A stretch of DNA of 64,000 nt, taken from positions 1 through 64,000 of the forward strand of contig NZ_AUJG01000017.1 in NCBI RefSeq assembly GCF_000424105.1. The letters run 5' to 3'. Below the pieces are notes generated by a model. The model ran no database searches, was not told the origin of the DNA, and saw only the letters and a program-made list of their open reading frames with translations. This DNA comes from Lachnospira multipara ATCC 19207. Lineage in GTDB: Bacteria; Bacillota; Clostridia; Lachnospirales; Lachnospiraceae. A program made the position numbers and the translations under genes. The stretch's first letter is position 1. Every line of letters starts with the position of its first letter. Below, one piece after another: positions 17,807 to 27,614 of this stretch.

Positions 17807-17853
17807 AATGCCTCTCCTCCCAAAATCTAATAAATTTACCCCAACTTATATAG

Positions 17854-19158
17854 TTAACAGCAATCCCAATTATAAAGTACATCACTAAAATCTAGCTTTG
17901 CTAACTTCTCACTATTTATAAAAAAGTTGCTAACACCACTATCACCAAACATCAAATCAAATGCCCTATCATATTCACTATCTAACTGAAATAGTAATGT
18001 ATCATATTTTTCATAAGCATCTTTTAAATATTCTCTTGGATCTTCCTGACAAAAAATAGGATATCCCAACAACTTATGATTAGCTCCATCCTGTCCTTGC
18101 TCTATATAATTTACATCATCTTCACTTAGATAATTCCAATAAAATTTATCTTTACAATCTATTTGAAAATTTTCCTTTAATATATCTGCGACCCTTTCTC
18201 TAAAATCACCCTGATAAGAATTAATAGATTCCCTTTTAACTTCAAACATCATAGGATATGACTTTTGGGTTGGAAACATAAAAAATTCGTCTTCTATATC
18301 TTCATTTGAGATAATCCCCATATTTTTAACATCATCCAAACTAATTGTCTCATCAATAAATTCATGATAAACAACTTTATGTCCATTTTCTTCATCTAGT
18401 CCAATCATGTCATCATTAGCAACAAAGAACTGTAAAAGCCCATGATCCGGAAATTTTTCATGTTTAAAATCTGCCAAATTTATCTGAGCAAGCAAAAGCA
18501 TTTTATTGCCTTCATTATCTAAAGGATATTCTTTATCCTTTGGCCAATATGGATAACCTGCAACTTTGCTATCACAAAGTCCTGGTGTATCAATTCCAAG
18601 GCGAATACTTATAACATCTGTTTCTGTCTCTTTTTTTATACTCTCAAGAATAAAATCTAATTTATCCTTACCAATTGTCTCACCCTTAATCTTAGGTGTA
18701 CGTTCCTGCCATCTTTCTTCTATATAAGAAGATAAACCTTTATAATACTCTTCATTAAATTCAAGAAATAAATATGCTTCATTCTTAAATTCATCACAAT
18801 TATATTTTTCCTCACCGAAAACTGATAATGCATATACATCTACATCATTGGGAAATCCATTTTTATTAAACCTGTAGTATTCATTTGCAAATCGTCTTCC
18901 TTCATCCTTTATAAAATCTGTCTCTAAACCAGCTCTTACAAGCTTACTGTTTCTGATTACAGCTCTTAAATCTTTCTTTCCTGAAAATGCAGCTTTAAAA
19001 TCAGGTTCTTTATCTAATAACTCTTCCTTAATTTGTCCCTTTTCATAAAGCCATCTATAAAATACCGCTATATGATTAAAGCCTGATAGTGGCTTACAAG
19101 CAAGTCCCTTTTTTTCAATTTTTTCTTCATGATCATTTCCAAAATCTAATACTGACAT
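17854..19158 (-). CDS. YwqG-like DUF1963 protein
   Basis: About 434 aa. The C-terminal two thirds (about 170-430) match the DUF1963/YwqG fold: GYPYWPKDKEYP, LLLAQINLADF, GLLQFFVANDD and LLGYPIFCQEDPR. The N-terminal 150 residues (FNHIAVFYRWLYEKGQIKEE) form a separate DUF7832-like domain often fused to it. Function is not established; such proteins are sometimes found as polymorphic-toxin immunity-like genes. The start at 19158 is chosen because GGGAGG lies 5 nt upstream; the open frame begins 5 codons earlier inside that site. Confidence 0.8.
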   Translation of the reverse strand: MSVLDFGNDHEEKIEKKGLACKPLSGFNHIAVFYRWLYEKGQIKEELLDKEPDFKAAFSGKKDLRAVIRNSKLVRAGLETDFIKDEGRRFANEYYRFNKNGFPNDVDVYALSVFGEEKYNCDEFKNEAYLFLEFNEEYYKGLSSYIEERWQERTPKIKGETIGKDKLDFILESIKKETETDVISIRLGIDTPGLCDSKVAGYPYWPKDKEYPLDNEGNKMLLLAQINLADFKHEKFPDHGLLQFFVANDDMIGLDEENGHKVVYHEFIDETISLDDVKNMGIISNEDIEDEFFMFPTQKSYPMMFEVKRESINSYQGDFRERVADILKENFQIDCKDKFYWNYLSEDDVNYIEQGQDGANHKLLGYPIFCQEDPREYLKDAYEKYDTLLFQLDSEYDRAFDLMFGDSGVSNFFINSEKLAKLDFSDVLYNWDCC

Positions 19159-19235
19159 ATTTCCTCCCACCAAATTTATATTTCTGTTTCTATTTTCTTA
19201 CATACAATACAACTGTAGTTTATCATAAATATAAT

Positions 19236-19275
19236 AAAAAAGCCTCAAATCTTTTTATAAGATTTGAGACTTTTT
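19236..19275. terminator. Terminator after the sortase gene
   Basis: Stem GCCTCAAATCTT/AAGATTTGAGAC with A/T runs on both sides, so it can stop transcription in either direction. It lies 16 bp past the sortase stop and about 60 bp upstream of the YwqG-like start. Confidence 0.85.
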
Positions 19276-19290
19276 GTATTATTTCTATGT

Positions 19291-19905
19291 TTAATTATTA
19301 ACCCTAGTTGCAATAATAACTAATCTATGAGTTGCGATATAAATTGGTGTACAAGTATAAAGCGTTAATGTTTCCTTATCTCCGATATTATCTAGAATAT
19401 ATGTATCCGTTGGCTCAACTACCTTAATTTCAGTAACTTCATAGCGATATTCATCCGTCATACTTTCTAGATAAATTTCATCGCCAACCTGGACCTCATT
19501 AAGTCTGTTAAAATATTTTCCAAAGCTATAATTTCTATGACCTGCAATTACGCAATTACCTTGATTTCCTGCATAAGCCGTTGAAGAATCATGTCCTAAG
19601 GAGTCAGATAAAACGTCAGCTTCAACCCCTTCTCTTACTGGATTTTCCGAATCAATTGAAGGGATTTTTAAAACGTAGAGTAATTCGCCCTCTTCATAAT
19701 CCTGATTTTCTTCCTTCTCTTCATAGGCTTTTTGCAAACTGCTGTCATTTTCAATAGCCTCTTTGCTATCTTCAAATTCCACTAACGTTTTATTAGCCTG
19801 TATATACTGCCTAAGATTTAACAGGACAGAGGCTATAAAAAGCCCCAATCCTACAATAATAAATATTAAAGCAAGTATTTTTATAACAAGAGTTTTCTTA
19901 GTCAT
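19291..19905 (-). CDS. Class D-like sortase
   Basis: A 204-aa membrane transpeptidase with one N-terminal TM (about 8-30, preceded by MTKKTLVIK) and the sortase barrel from about 70. Catalytic residues are His123 (AGHRNY), Cys185 (TLYTCTP) and Arg194 (ATHRLV); the TLxTC box is the class D signature. Sortases cut a wall-sorting motif and join the protein to peptidoglycan or to a pilin. It lies 30 bp downstream of a 1466-aa surface protein with a C-terminal sorting signal and is almost certainly its dedicated enzyme. Both stop at the terminator 19236-19275. Confidence 0.92.
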   Translation of the reverse strand: MTKKTLVIKILALIFIIVGLGLFIASVLLNLRQYIQANKTLVEFEDSKEAIENDSSLQKAYEEKEENQDYEEGELLYVLKIPSIDSENPVREGVEADVLSDSLGHDSSTAYAGNQGNCVIAGHRNYSFGKYFNRLNEVQVGDEIYLESMTDEYRYEVTEIKVVEPTDTYILDNIGDKETLTLYTCTPIYIATHRLVIIATRVNN

Positions 19906-19935
19906 ATAATCAACCTATTATTATCACTAGCTCTA

Positions 19936-22900
19936 TTAATCCTGCTTAGTCTTTTCCTTTTTCTTAAAAATCATCACAAATCCAATTAAAACTAGTCCTA
20001 AAGAAGTAAGATAAGACCAAACTGTTCCAATAAATCCACCTGTTTGTCTAAGTCTATCTGAATTTAAATCTGTTTTGTTAGCGTCTGTCTCATCTGCACG
20101 AAAATCCCCATAATATTTATCTTCAGACTTAGCAACTTCTAAATTCATTATATCAAAGTGATAGCTGTGTGTCTCATCAATTTTATTATTATCAATATCT
20201 CCTGCCACTTCTATCTTTGTAAGAGTAACAAGACTTTCTAGATTATCTATAGTAGCAGTCACAAAAGAATTTGTTGTGGAAGAATATAAAAGTAATGTAT
20301 CCACAGGTTTTCCATTTTCATCTAGATTTCCCACAATTTTAAAGCTAATTGCAGGAATTGCTTCGTAGCCATCAATTGTGTTTTGTGCCAATAAAATGTA
20401 CTCATCCTGATAATTTAGTTCGTAGGTATATTCAGGCTTATCTTCATCTGCTGCCACAGGCTCAACTGTTATTAACTCTGATGTTTGACTATCTAAATCA
20501 CCATCTGTATATGTCTTTACTACAAAGTTTAGGGCTGAAAATGTATCATCAGATAACCCTAGTGTACTTGGGCTTAGTGTAAAGCTTGCTGTTTTGCTAG
20601 TGCTGTGCTTATCAATCATAGAGATTGTAAGACTTGCGCTTGAAGTTTCGTCTGAATCTGCAGAGTCTGAACCAGTCGATGCAGTTGTTTCCACAATTGT
20701 ATATTCACCATTTTCATCGGCTATATAAAGCTTTAAATCTTCATCGATTTTAAACTTAATTGTTGTAGCTAGTTCAAAACCTACTGGTGCACTCTCTTCA
20801 ATTAAGTAGTACTCACCCTCAGCAAAAGAAGTCTTATGAGCTGCGCCATTAGTTGTCCATCTTTCTACTAAGCTATCCTCTGTTAATTCTTTGCTAGTTG
20901 AAATCGCAAGCTTAGCGCCCTCAATTTCAGTTCCCTGACTATCTGATAATTTGCTAATGCTAAGAGCTAGTCTATCTTTACCAATATTTACCATATTAAT
21001 GGCGTCTACATTTACATAAACACCATCCACGAGCTGTGTAAGTTTAAGTTCGCCTGTTGTAGCATCCTGAACAAGCTTAAAGCTAATAGCCTCTCCAGAT
21101 GTATAATCTGATGGAGCTGTAGCTGTTAAACTATAATCGCTATCTAAGAAAATCTCGACTTCATTTTCATTAGCATCTGAAGAGTTCCAATTAGCAATTT
21201 CTAATCCGTCTTCTGTTAAAACTAAACTTGTATTTTTAAGCAAGTCGCCATTTTCAGCATTTGCTCTATTATAGATTTTAATTGTTGTTGAAAGTTTCTC
21301 ATGTGTAAATGTTAATGTCTGTGAATTAGCCTTTCCAAGACCAATTGCTTGTGTTTCCTGACTTTCAACTTCCTTATATGTATCAGGCGTTTCAAGTTCT
21401 TCTACAATATATGTCTTGCCTTCAGTAAGTTTTGTAGAAATCGCTGTTGCCACACCATCTGTCTTAGTTGTAAGTATTAAAACTTCCTCGTTAGTATCAG
21501 GGTCAATTACAGCATAGCTAACGCCAGAAATACCATTTTCCTTAGAATCTAAGGCTTTAATGTAGAGGTAAGCAGCACTTGTAAATTCAGCACCAGCCTT
21601 AAAGGATGTCTTTAAATTTTGGCTTGAACTTGCAAATGTTGTAGAATCCTTATAGACAATGCTTATATTATTAGAACAATCTTTAAGGGTTACATCTACT
21701 AACTGTGCGCTATAAGTAAGTTTATAAACATAGTTTGTTTCTGGTAATGTAACATCCATTACTGTCTTGTTCTCACTATTAATTTCAATAGAAAACGTGT
21801 AGTCTGAAGGAGCTAATAAAGTCTCAGAAATAATATTTCCTGCATCATCAATTTCACACTGATAAAGGGCAATTGATAGCTGATCTAACTCCATAGAACT
21901 ACCAAGTGTATCTCTTACTGTGAAATTGTTAGTTAAATCAAGTCTTGCTCTATTAATGTAAACTGTGTAATCAGCCTGACCCGTACTTCTATCCGCCTGG
22001 CCTTCCTTCTTAATAATAGAGTTGGTTATTGTAATTTTTCCTGAACTAACCTCAACCGCTTCTAAACTAGTAAGATTTGTTATGTCTTCTGTTGTAAGCT
22101 TAGCATTATTGTAAATGCTAAAAGTTCCGTTATTAATAGTCTCGTAATTATCACTATTTACCTTCGCCTTAAAGCTAATAGTCTTAATGCTTGAATCTCC
22201 CTCATCCTTTGAGATATCTCCAAGAGAAACTACTAGATTTCCCTCATCATTAAGGCTATGCTCTGTTTTTACGCCATTTACATAAACTGTGTCATCTACG
22301 ATTTCAAACTTGTAGTCGTTGTAGTTTAAACTATCTACAACTACTGCATTTTCCATATTCATCTTGTTAGTGTCCACAGTTACTGTGACGTCTACTGTAT
22401 GGTCATTGTAGCTGTAATTATCTATGCTTGTCTTTAAGACATTACTTGTATAGCTAATCTTTGCAGTACTTGACTGAGCTGATGCATTTTCAGCAATATC
22501 AAGGGATACTGTATTTGAAAATGTAGTGCTCTTGTTGTTTGTCCATGTGCTGGCAGCAGCATCAGTTAATACTGTTTTAAGTGTAAAAACTGCTTCATAG
22601 CCCTTACTGCTATCCTCTGAATCTACTAAGCTGCCAAGGTCTATTAAAATGTTATTATTATCGCTTGAATCCTCTATTGGAGTTACTGATAATGAAGATA
22701 CCGTCTCTCCACTACTATTTATTAAACTTACCTCACTTATAGAAGAATCCACATATGTCTGTTCGCTTGGGATTAAATCAGTAATCTCAACCTCTGTAAC
22801 TGGCTGATAACCCTGATTTACTAATACCTTCCATGTAAGTTCATGTGTTGATGGATCGTAGCTTACGCCTCTAATCTCAATACCTGAACTTAAGTTAACA

Positions 22901-24336
22901 GAAGCTTCCTTTGTAACACTTGGTCCCTTAAATTCTGATGTTCCATTACCATTACCATCAGAATCATACTCATATGTTATCCATGCATCATTTTTAGGAT
23001 TAGAGCTATGATTCTGTTTTAGGTAATCTGCATAATTAGTAATCTGTGTTGAATAAGTTATTACAATAGTAATATCTCCTGTCATATCCCCAAGTAGGGC
23101 AGACCATGTATAGTCACTTGAACTGTTCTCATTTAGAGTAGCACTAAGACTTGAAGTTGTTGGTTCACCTGTTGTGTTATTGCTAGTATTAACATTTACA
23201 ACTCCGTCTACTAGTGTCATATTTGCCCCATCACCTGCAAATAAATCATATAATGTTACATTTTGTAACGAATAACCATTGTTGTTAACAGTAATCTTCC
23301 AGTTAATAATTCCATCTGTAGTTACACTTCCTGTAACTTCCTTATTAAGCCACTGTTTAACGGACTTTGTAAGTGTCTCTGTGTCAGAAACTGGCTCGCT
23401 ATAAATTGTAGAATTGTCACTGTTATCAATTAAGTTAGCTTTATCTGTTAAAGTTACTTCCATTTTTGTCACATTATTTTTTATGTCCGATTCTTTCAAA
23501 GAAAATGGACTAGTTGTATCATAAGTAATAACTGTCTTTGTATTTGAATCTGTATTGGGGCTATCAATTGAGAATGTTAATGTTTTATTAGACTCGTCAT
23601 ATGTTGCTGTTTGACTCTCTTGATTTATTTTAAAACTGTCTGAAACGTAAGATTCATCGTCTGAAAGTTCTATTGATAATGTATATCCTTCTTTATATTC
23701 AGTAGGTGTCTCGGCATTAGTAATATCTACTTCCCAAGAAACCGTTGTGTCATCTTTTTTTGTAGCCTCGATAGATAAACTAGGAGGTGTTGTTACATAT
23801 TCTTTAATTTTAAAAGTGTAAACGCTTCCATCTGGAAATGTTATCTCTCTTGTCTCTGTTGTTAATGTCTCATTTAGGGCTAAAATAATGTCGAAATAGG
23901 CATTACTTAGAGTTCCCGCCATGTCTGTGGTTAAAGTAAACTTTACAGTAGCTAAATCATTTTCTGTATCAGGTGTAATAACTACTTCACCAAATTCAAC
24001 AGTATTAGTAGTATCATATACCTTTATAGTTTGTGCGGATAAATTAAACTGTGAAATTCCAGTTATACTTGGAAGTTCCAAAGTTTCCCCCTGCTGTATT
24101 GCTCCATCATCTGTGGTATTAATTGCCACATCCTTAAATTTATAACTAGCTTTAAACTGAGTTGACTTAGAAATAATTCCATCAGCTAAAGCCTCATCTG
24201 TTTGAGCATTAGTAACAGTTACCGTTACTAAATCACTTAAATTTGAATTAGTATCAGCAAAGGCGATTAAATCCTGACTAAGAGTGCTAAAAATAAGTAA
24301 AAATGCCATCACACCCGCCAAAAATTTTCTCTTCAT
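19936..24336 (-). CDS. Large wall-anchored adhesin with Cna-type repeats
   Basis: A 1466-aa surface protein. The signal peptide MKRKFLAGVMAFLLIFS ends near AFADT. Residues 35-300 look like the N-terminal adhesin fold of MSCRAMMs. From about 300 to 900 come repeated collagen-binding-like units (NWKITVNNNGYSLQNV, TWKVLVNQGYQPVTEV). SpaA/prealbumin-like domains follow (about 910-1400; AYLYIKALDSKENGISGVSY, YIVEELETPDTYKEV). The C-terminus has LRQTGGF, a TM and KKKEKTKQD. The motif LRQTG has Arg where the usual sorting signal has Pro. Paired with the sortase immediately downstream; likely a pilin-like or fibrillar adhesin. Confidence 0.85.
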   Translation of the reverse strand: MKRKFLAGVMAFLLIFSTLSQDLIAFADTNSNLSDLVTVTVTNAQTDEALADGIISKSTQFKASYKFKDVAINTTDDGAIQQGETLELPSITGISQFNLSAQTIKVYDTTNTVEFGEVVITPDTENDLATVKFTLTTDMAGTLSNAYFDIILALNETLTTETREITFPDGSVYTFKIKEYVTTPPSLSIEATKKDDTTVSWEVDITNAETPTEYKEGYTLSIELSDDESYVSDSFKINQESQTATYDESNKTLTFSIDSPNTDSNTKTVITYDTTSPFSLKESDIKNNVTKMEVTLTDKANLIDNSDNSTIYSEPVSDTETLTKSVKQWLNKEVTGSVTTDGIINWKITVNNNGYSLQNVTLYDLFAGDGANMTLVDGVVNVNTSNNTTGEPTTSSLSATLNENSSSDYTWSALLGDMTGDITIVITYSTQITNYADYLKQNHSSNPKNDAWITYEYDSDGNGNGTSEFKGPSVTKEASVNLSSGIEIRGVSYDPSTHELTWKVLVNQGYQPVTEVEITDLIPSEQTYVDSSISEVSLINSSGETVSSLSVTPIEDSSDNNNILIDLGSLVDSEDSSKGYEAVFTLKTVLTDAAASTWTNNKSTTFSNTVSLDIAENASAQSSTAKISYTSNVLKTSIDNYSYNDHTVDVTVTVDTNKMNMENAVVVDSLNYNDYKFEIVDDTVYVNGVKTEHSLNDEGNLVVSLGDISKDEGDSSIKTISFKAKVNSDNYETINNGTFSIYNNAKLTTEDITNLTSLEAVEVSSGKITITNSIIKKEGQADRSTGQADYTVYINRARLDLTNNFTVRDTLGSSMELDQLSIALYQCEIDDAGNIISETLLAPSDYTFSIEINSENKTVMDVTLPETNYVYKLTYSAQLVDVTLKDCSNNISIVYKDSTTFASSSQNLKTSFKAGAEFTSAAYLYIKALDSKENGISGVSYAVIDPDTNEEVLILTTKTDGVATAISTKLTEGKTYIVEELETPDTYKEVESQETQAIGLGKANSQTLTFTHEKLSTTIKIYNRANAENGDLLKNTSLVLTEDGLEIANWNSSDANENEVEIFLDSDYSLTATAPSDYTSGEAISFKLVQDATTGELKLTQLVDGVYVNVDAINMVNIGKDRLALSISKLSDSQGTEIEGAKLAISTSKELTEDSLVERWTTNGAAHKTSFAEGEYYLIEESAPVGFELATTIKFKIDEDLKLYIADENGEYTIVETTASTGSDSADSDETSSASLTISMIDKHSTSKTASFTLSPSTLGLSDDTFSALNFVVKTYTDGDLDSQTSELITVEPVAADEDKPEYTYELNYQDEYILLAQNTIDGYEAIPAISFKIVGNLDENGKPVDTLLLYSSTTNSFVTATIDNLESLVTLTKIEVAGDIDNNKIDETHSYHFDIMNLEVAKSEDKYYGDFRADETDANKTDLNSDRLRQTGGFIGTVWSYLTSLGLVLIGFVMIFKKKEKTKQD

Positions 24337-24480
24337 TGTATACTCCTTATTTAGTTTTTATATTTCCCATTTTTTGTCAGCTTCCCTATAATAACATGAT
24401 AAGATCGAACCAACAAGTAAAATTTTTGTAAACTGATAAAAGTATTTAGGTGAAATACATCGGAGTATGAATTTAGATAA

Positions 24481-25230
24481 TTATAATCGTGTTGTAAACT
24501 GGAATCTATCTAGAAACTTAGCAGCTCTTTCTGTTTTTGGAGATGCAAAAAATCCCTCCACATCATCTGTTTCTTCAACAATTTCTCCCTTATCAAAAAA
24601 TATTATTTTATCTGCCACTGCTTTTGCAAAATTCATTTCATGAGTAACAATAATCATAGTTGATCCTTGTCTTGCAAGTTCTTGCATTGTCTCTAAGACT
24701 TCATATACCATTTCAGGATCAAGAGCTGCTGTTACCTCATCAAAAAGAATAATTTCAGGATGTACAAGTAATGCTCTTACAATAGCAACTCTCTGCTTTT
24801 GACCGCCAGATAACTGTCTTGGATACATATCCTTTTTATCTAGCAAATCAACCCTGTCTAAAAGCTTTAAGGCTTCCTTTGTAACTTCTTCTCTCTTTCT
24901 TTTTTGCACCTTCATTGGAGCAATAATTAAATTATCTATTACAGATAAATGTGGGAAAAGTTCGTAGGATTGAAATACCATTCCGATTTTTTGTCTTAAT
25001 TTTACAATATCCTTATTCTTTGGATTTACCTCTAGTCCATCTACTCTTATAACTCCTGACTGAATTTCTTCAAGTCCATTTAAGCAGCGTAAAAATGTAC
25101 TTTTACCACAACCACTTGGACCTATAATTACAACTACCTCTCCCTTTTTAACGGATAAGTTTATATCCTTTAAAACAACATTGTTATCAAATTCTTTATG
25201 AAGATATTTCACATCTAATAGCTCATTCAT
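24481..25230 (-). CDS. Polar amino-acid ABC transporter ATPase (GlnQ type)
   Basis: A 249-aa importer ATPase: Walker A GPSGCGKST, Q-loop VFQSYELFPH, signature LSGGQKQR, Walker B IILFDEVTAALDPEM and H-loop IVTHEMNFA. The FDEVTAALDPE variant is typical of the GlnQ/HisP/ArtP family. Last gene of a four-gene operon: the permease before it ends 1 bp away. It supplies energy for uptake of a polar amino acid, which one cannot be read from sequence. No clear terminator is seen in the following 140 bp, which holds the adhesin promoter region. Confidence 0.93.
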   Translation of the reverse strand: MNELLDVKYLHKEFDNNVVLKDINLSVKKGEVVVIIGPSGCGKSTFLRCLNGLEEIQSGVIRVDGLEVNPKNKDIVKLRQKIGMVFQSYELFPHLSVIDNLIIAPMKVQKRKREEVTKEALKLLDRVDLLDKKDMYPRQLSGGQKQRVAIVRALLVHPEIILFDEVTAALDPEMVYEVLETMQELARQGSTMIIVTHEMNFAKAVADKIIFFDKGEIVEETDDVEGFFASPKTERAAKFLDRFQFTTRL

Positions 25231-25231
25231 T

Positions 25232-25906
25232 TTATGCCCACCTTTTTTCTAGATATATACTTAATCTACTGATTGGCCAGCAAATAATAAAATACAAAAA
25301 GAACACAAATGCAAATACACCAAAAGCTGCATTTGGTGATGTATTTCTATTAGCTTCAATAATCTGCTGTGCAACCTTTAAAACCTCAACATTTCCTATC
25401 ATCATAACTAAAGAAGTAGTCTTTATCATTCTTGTTATAAGATTAATTGCCAATGGAATTAATCTTCTAATAGTTTGAGGTATAATTATTACAACAAAAG
25501 TTTGTACTGTATTAAAACCTAAGGCCAAACTTGATTCAAACTGTATCTTTGGAATTGTCTTTATGGCACCTCGAACCAAGTCGCCCATTTCTGCAGTTCC
25601 CCAAAAACTAAATACGAAGATTGCAGAAAATTCAGCTGACAAGTCCCAACCAAAAACTCTTGTTGTTCCAAAATAAACAATAAAGAGAAGAACCATCTGT
25701 GGCATAATTCTTACAACTTCTAGATATATTTTCAAAATGATACGTAAAAATGGTCGGTCTATAGTCATTAAAATACCTACAATTAAGCCTAAGACAATGC
25801 TTATTACTACTGAAATCAAACTTATCTCAATAGAAACCCACAAGCCTTGAAGCAATCTAAAAAGATTCGTACCTTTAAATAACACATCAATCCCCAAAGC
25901 CTGCAT
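25232..25906 (-). CDS. Amino-acid ABC transporter permease 2
   Basis: A 224-aa integral membrane subunit of the HisM/GlnP family, about five TM helices. The EAA-like coupling motif is in ESSLALGFNTVQTFVVIIIPQ, interacting with the ATPase. The start overlaps the end of the first permease by 20 bp, indicating translational coupling. It forms a heterodimeric channel with the product of 25887-26552. Confidence 0.92.
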   Translation of the reverse strand: MQALGIDVLFKGTNLFRLLQGLWVSIEISLISVVISIVLGLIVGILMTIDRPFLRIILKIYLEVVRIMPQMVLLFIVYFGTTRVFGWDLSAEFSAIFVFSFWGTAEMGDLVRGAIKTIPKIQFESSLALGFNTVQTFVVIIIPQTIRRLIPLAINLITRMIKTTSLVMMIGNVEVLKVAQQIIEANRNTSPNAAFGVFAFVFFLYFIICWPISRLSIYLEKRWA

Positions 25907-26552
25907 ATCTAACCTTCCTTTCCACTATTGCCCCGATTATAGAAACAGGGATTAGCATTATTAAATAAAAGACAACTAAAAGGAAAAGATTTTCCGTAGT
26001 CTTTGCATACATTCCAATTAAATCTTTAGCTGTAAACATTAAATCCATTAAGCTGATTGTTGAAAATACGGAAGTCTCCTTTAATAAGAAGATAATGTTT
26101 GCAACTAGTCCCGGAATACTCATTGATAGAGCCTGTGGTAAAATGATATATCTAAATGTCTTAGCTTTACTAAACCCTAAACTAAGAGCACTTTCAGTTT
26201 GAATAGTCGTCACTGCTTCTAATCCACTTCTAAAAGTCTCTATCATATAGGCACCACCAAGTAATCCCAAACCCAAGACACCACATTTTTCTGCAGTAAT
26301 TTGAATACCTACTTTTGGCAGTGCAAAATAAATAAAGAATAACTGAATTAATAAAGGTGTGTTTCTAAAAATCTCGATATATATCCCTACTATTTTTTGT
26401 AAAAATTTTACCTTAAAATGCAGGAGGCTGGCACCTACTAAGCCTATAATCAAGCTAAGTAAAATGCCTAACCATCCTATTTTTAAAGTTAAGAATAAGG
26501 CTTCTTTAAAGTGAGGAATATATGATATAATTACGTCCTTATCCATTAACAA
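25887..26552 (-). CDS. Amino-acid ABC transporter permease 1
   Basis: A 221-aa HisM/GlnP-type permease, five or so TM helices, with family motifs EIFRNTPLLIQLFFIYFALP and the EAA loop ESALSLGFSKAKTFRYIILP. It lies 25 bp after the binding-protein gene. The frame begins MLMDKD; ATG at the second Met is an equally good start. Confidence 0.92.
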   Translation of the reverse strand: MLMDKDVIISYIPHFKEALFLTLKIGWLGILLSLIIGLVGASLLHFKVKFLQKIVGIYIEIFRNTPLLIQLFFIYFALPKVGIQITAEKCGVLGLGLLGGAYMIETFRSGLEAVTTIQTESALSLGFSKAKTFRYIILPQALSMSIPGLVANIIFLLKETSVFSTISLMDLMFTAKDLIGMYAKTTENLFLLVVFYLIMLIPVSIIGAIVERKVRYAGFGD

Positions 26553-26577
26553 TTAACCTTTCTATTTACTAAATACA

Positions 26578-27450
26578 TTAGTTGTTAGTAAGTGATGTTG
26601 ACTCTACAACAAGTGTATCCTCGTAATCTTCACCGTAAGTATCCTTAAGAGTTGCTTCATAATCCTCATGGAAGAAGTTCTTTGCAGCTAAACTTACAGT
26701 TTCTTCATTTAACCAATTAAGTAAAGATTCATTACCCTTTGTTACGGCAGGTGCGATTGTATCTGCATCTCCTAGTGATGGAATGCCTACTGTGTAACCT
26801 TCGTTTTCTAATGAAAATGCAATTACTTCTGTATTATCATTTGCCCAAGCTACGCCGTTCTTATTTTCAAAAGCTGTCTTAGCTGCTGCATATGAATCGT
26901 ACTTCTGAAGCTTTATATTAGGATAATTCTTAGTTAAATATGTCTCTGCTGTAGTTCCTGAAATTACAATTACCTGATCATTTTTTCCAAGATCATCAAG
27001 GCTTTCTACTACAGCATTGCTTGGAGATACAACACCAAGGGAAACATTCATATATGGAAGAGAAAAATCAACTTCTTCTTTTCTCTCATCTGTTACTGTA
27101 AAGTTAGCTAAGATAATATCAACTTTACCTGTCTGTAAGTATTCAATTCTGTTTGCTGCCTCAGTTGAAACAAAATTTACTTCTACTCCTAAATCCTTAG
27201 CAATCTGATTTGCAAAGTAAACATCATAACCTGCATAGTTACCATTTTCATCAACATAACCAAATGGACTTTTATCAGAGAAGACACCTATATTTATAAC
27301 GCCGCTTTCCTTTATTTCATCTACTGTTCTATAAACCTTATCATCAGCTTTACTTGTTGAATTGCTTGTCTTGCAAGCTGTTAAACTAACAGCTAAAAGT
27401 GCTGTTGCCATTAATAAACTTGTAACCTTCTTAAATAAACTCTTTTTCAT
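26578..27450 (-). CDS. Amino-acid-binding lipoprotein
   Basis: A 290-aa family 3 solute-binding protein. The signal peptide MKKSLFKKVTSLLMATALLA is followed by lipobox LTAC (Cys26), so the protein is lipid-anchored outside the membrane. Mature motifs include FGYVDENGNYAGYDVYFANQ and DIILANFTVTDERKEEVDFS, the classical polar-amino-acid-binding pattern. First gene of the importer operon. Expression probably starts in the short gap upstream, after the terminator of the HD-GYP gene. Confidence 0.93.
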   Translation of the reverse strand: MKKSLFKKVTSLLMATALLAVSLTACKTSNSTSKADDKVYRTVDEIKESGVINIGVFSDKSPFGYVDENGNYAGYDVYFANQIAKDLGVEVNFVSTEAANRIEYLQTGKVDIILANFTVTDERKEEVDFSLPYMNVSLGVVSPSNAVVESLDDLGKNDQVIVISGTTAETYLTKNYPNIKLQKYDSYAAAKTAFENKNGVAWANDNTEVIAFSLENEGYTVGIPSLGDADTIAPAVTKGNESLLNWLNEETVSLAAKNFFHEDYEATLKDTYGEDYEDTLVVESTSLTNN

Positions 27451-27554
27451 AAATCATTTCTCCTTTTCTTAAGATAGGATTATACTAGCATCACATCCTT
27501 AACTTGAAAAATCGTTTAATTTTATCATGGGCTATAAGTTTTTCTTATTGCTAT

Positions 27555-27586
27555 AAAAAAAGGACATAACAAAATTTGTTATGTCC
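27555..27586 (-). terminator. Terminator of the PBP-HD-GYP gene
   Basis: Stem GGACATAACAAA/TTTGTTATGTCC followed on the minus strand by TTTTTTT. It lies 29 bp after the stop at 27615. Confidence 0.92.
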
Positions 27587-27614
27587 TAAATTCCACCACA
27601 TAAAGTTAATATAA

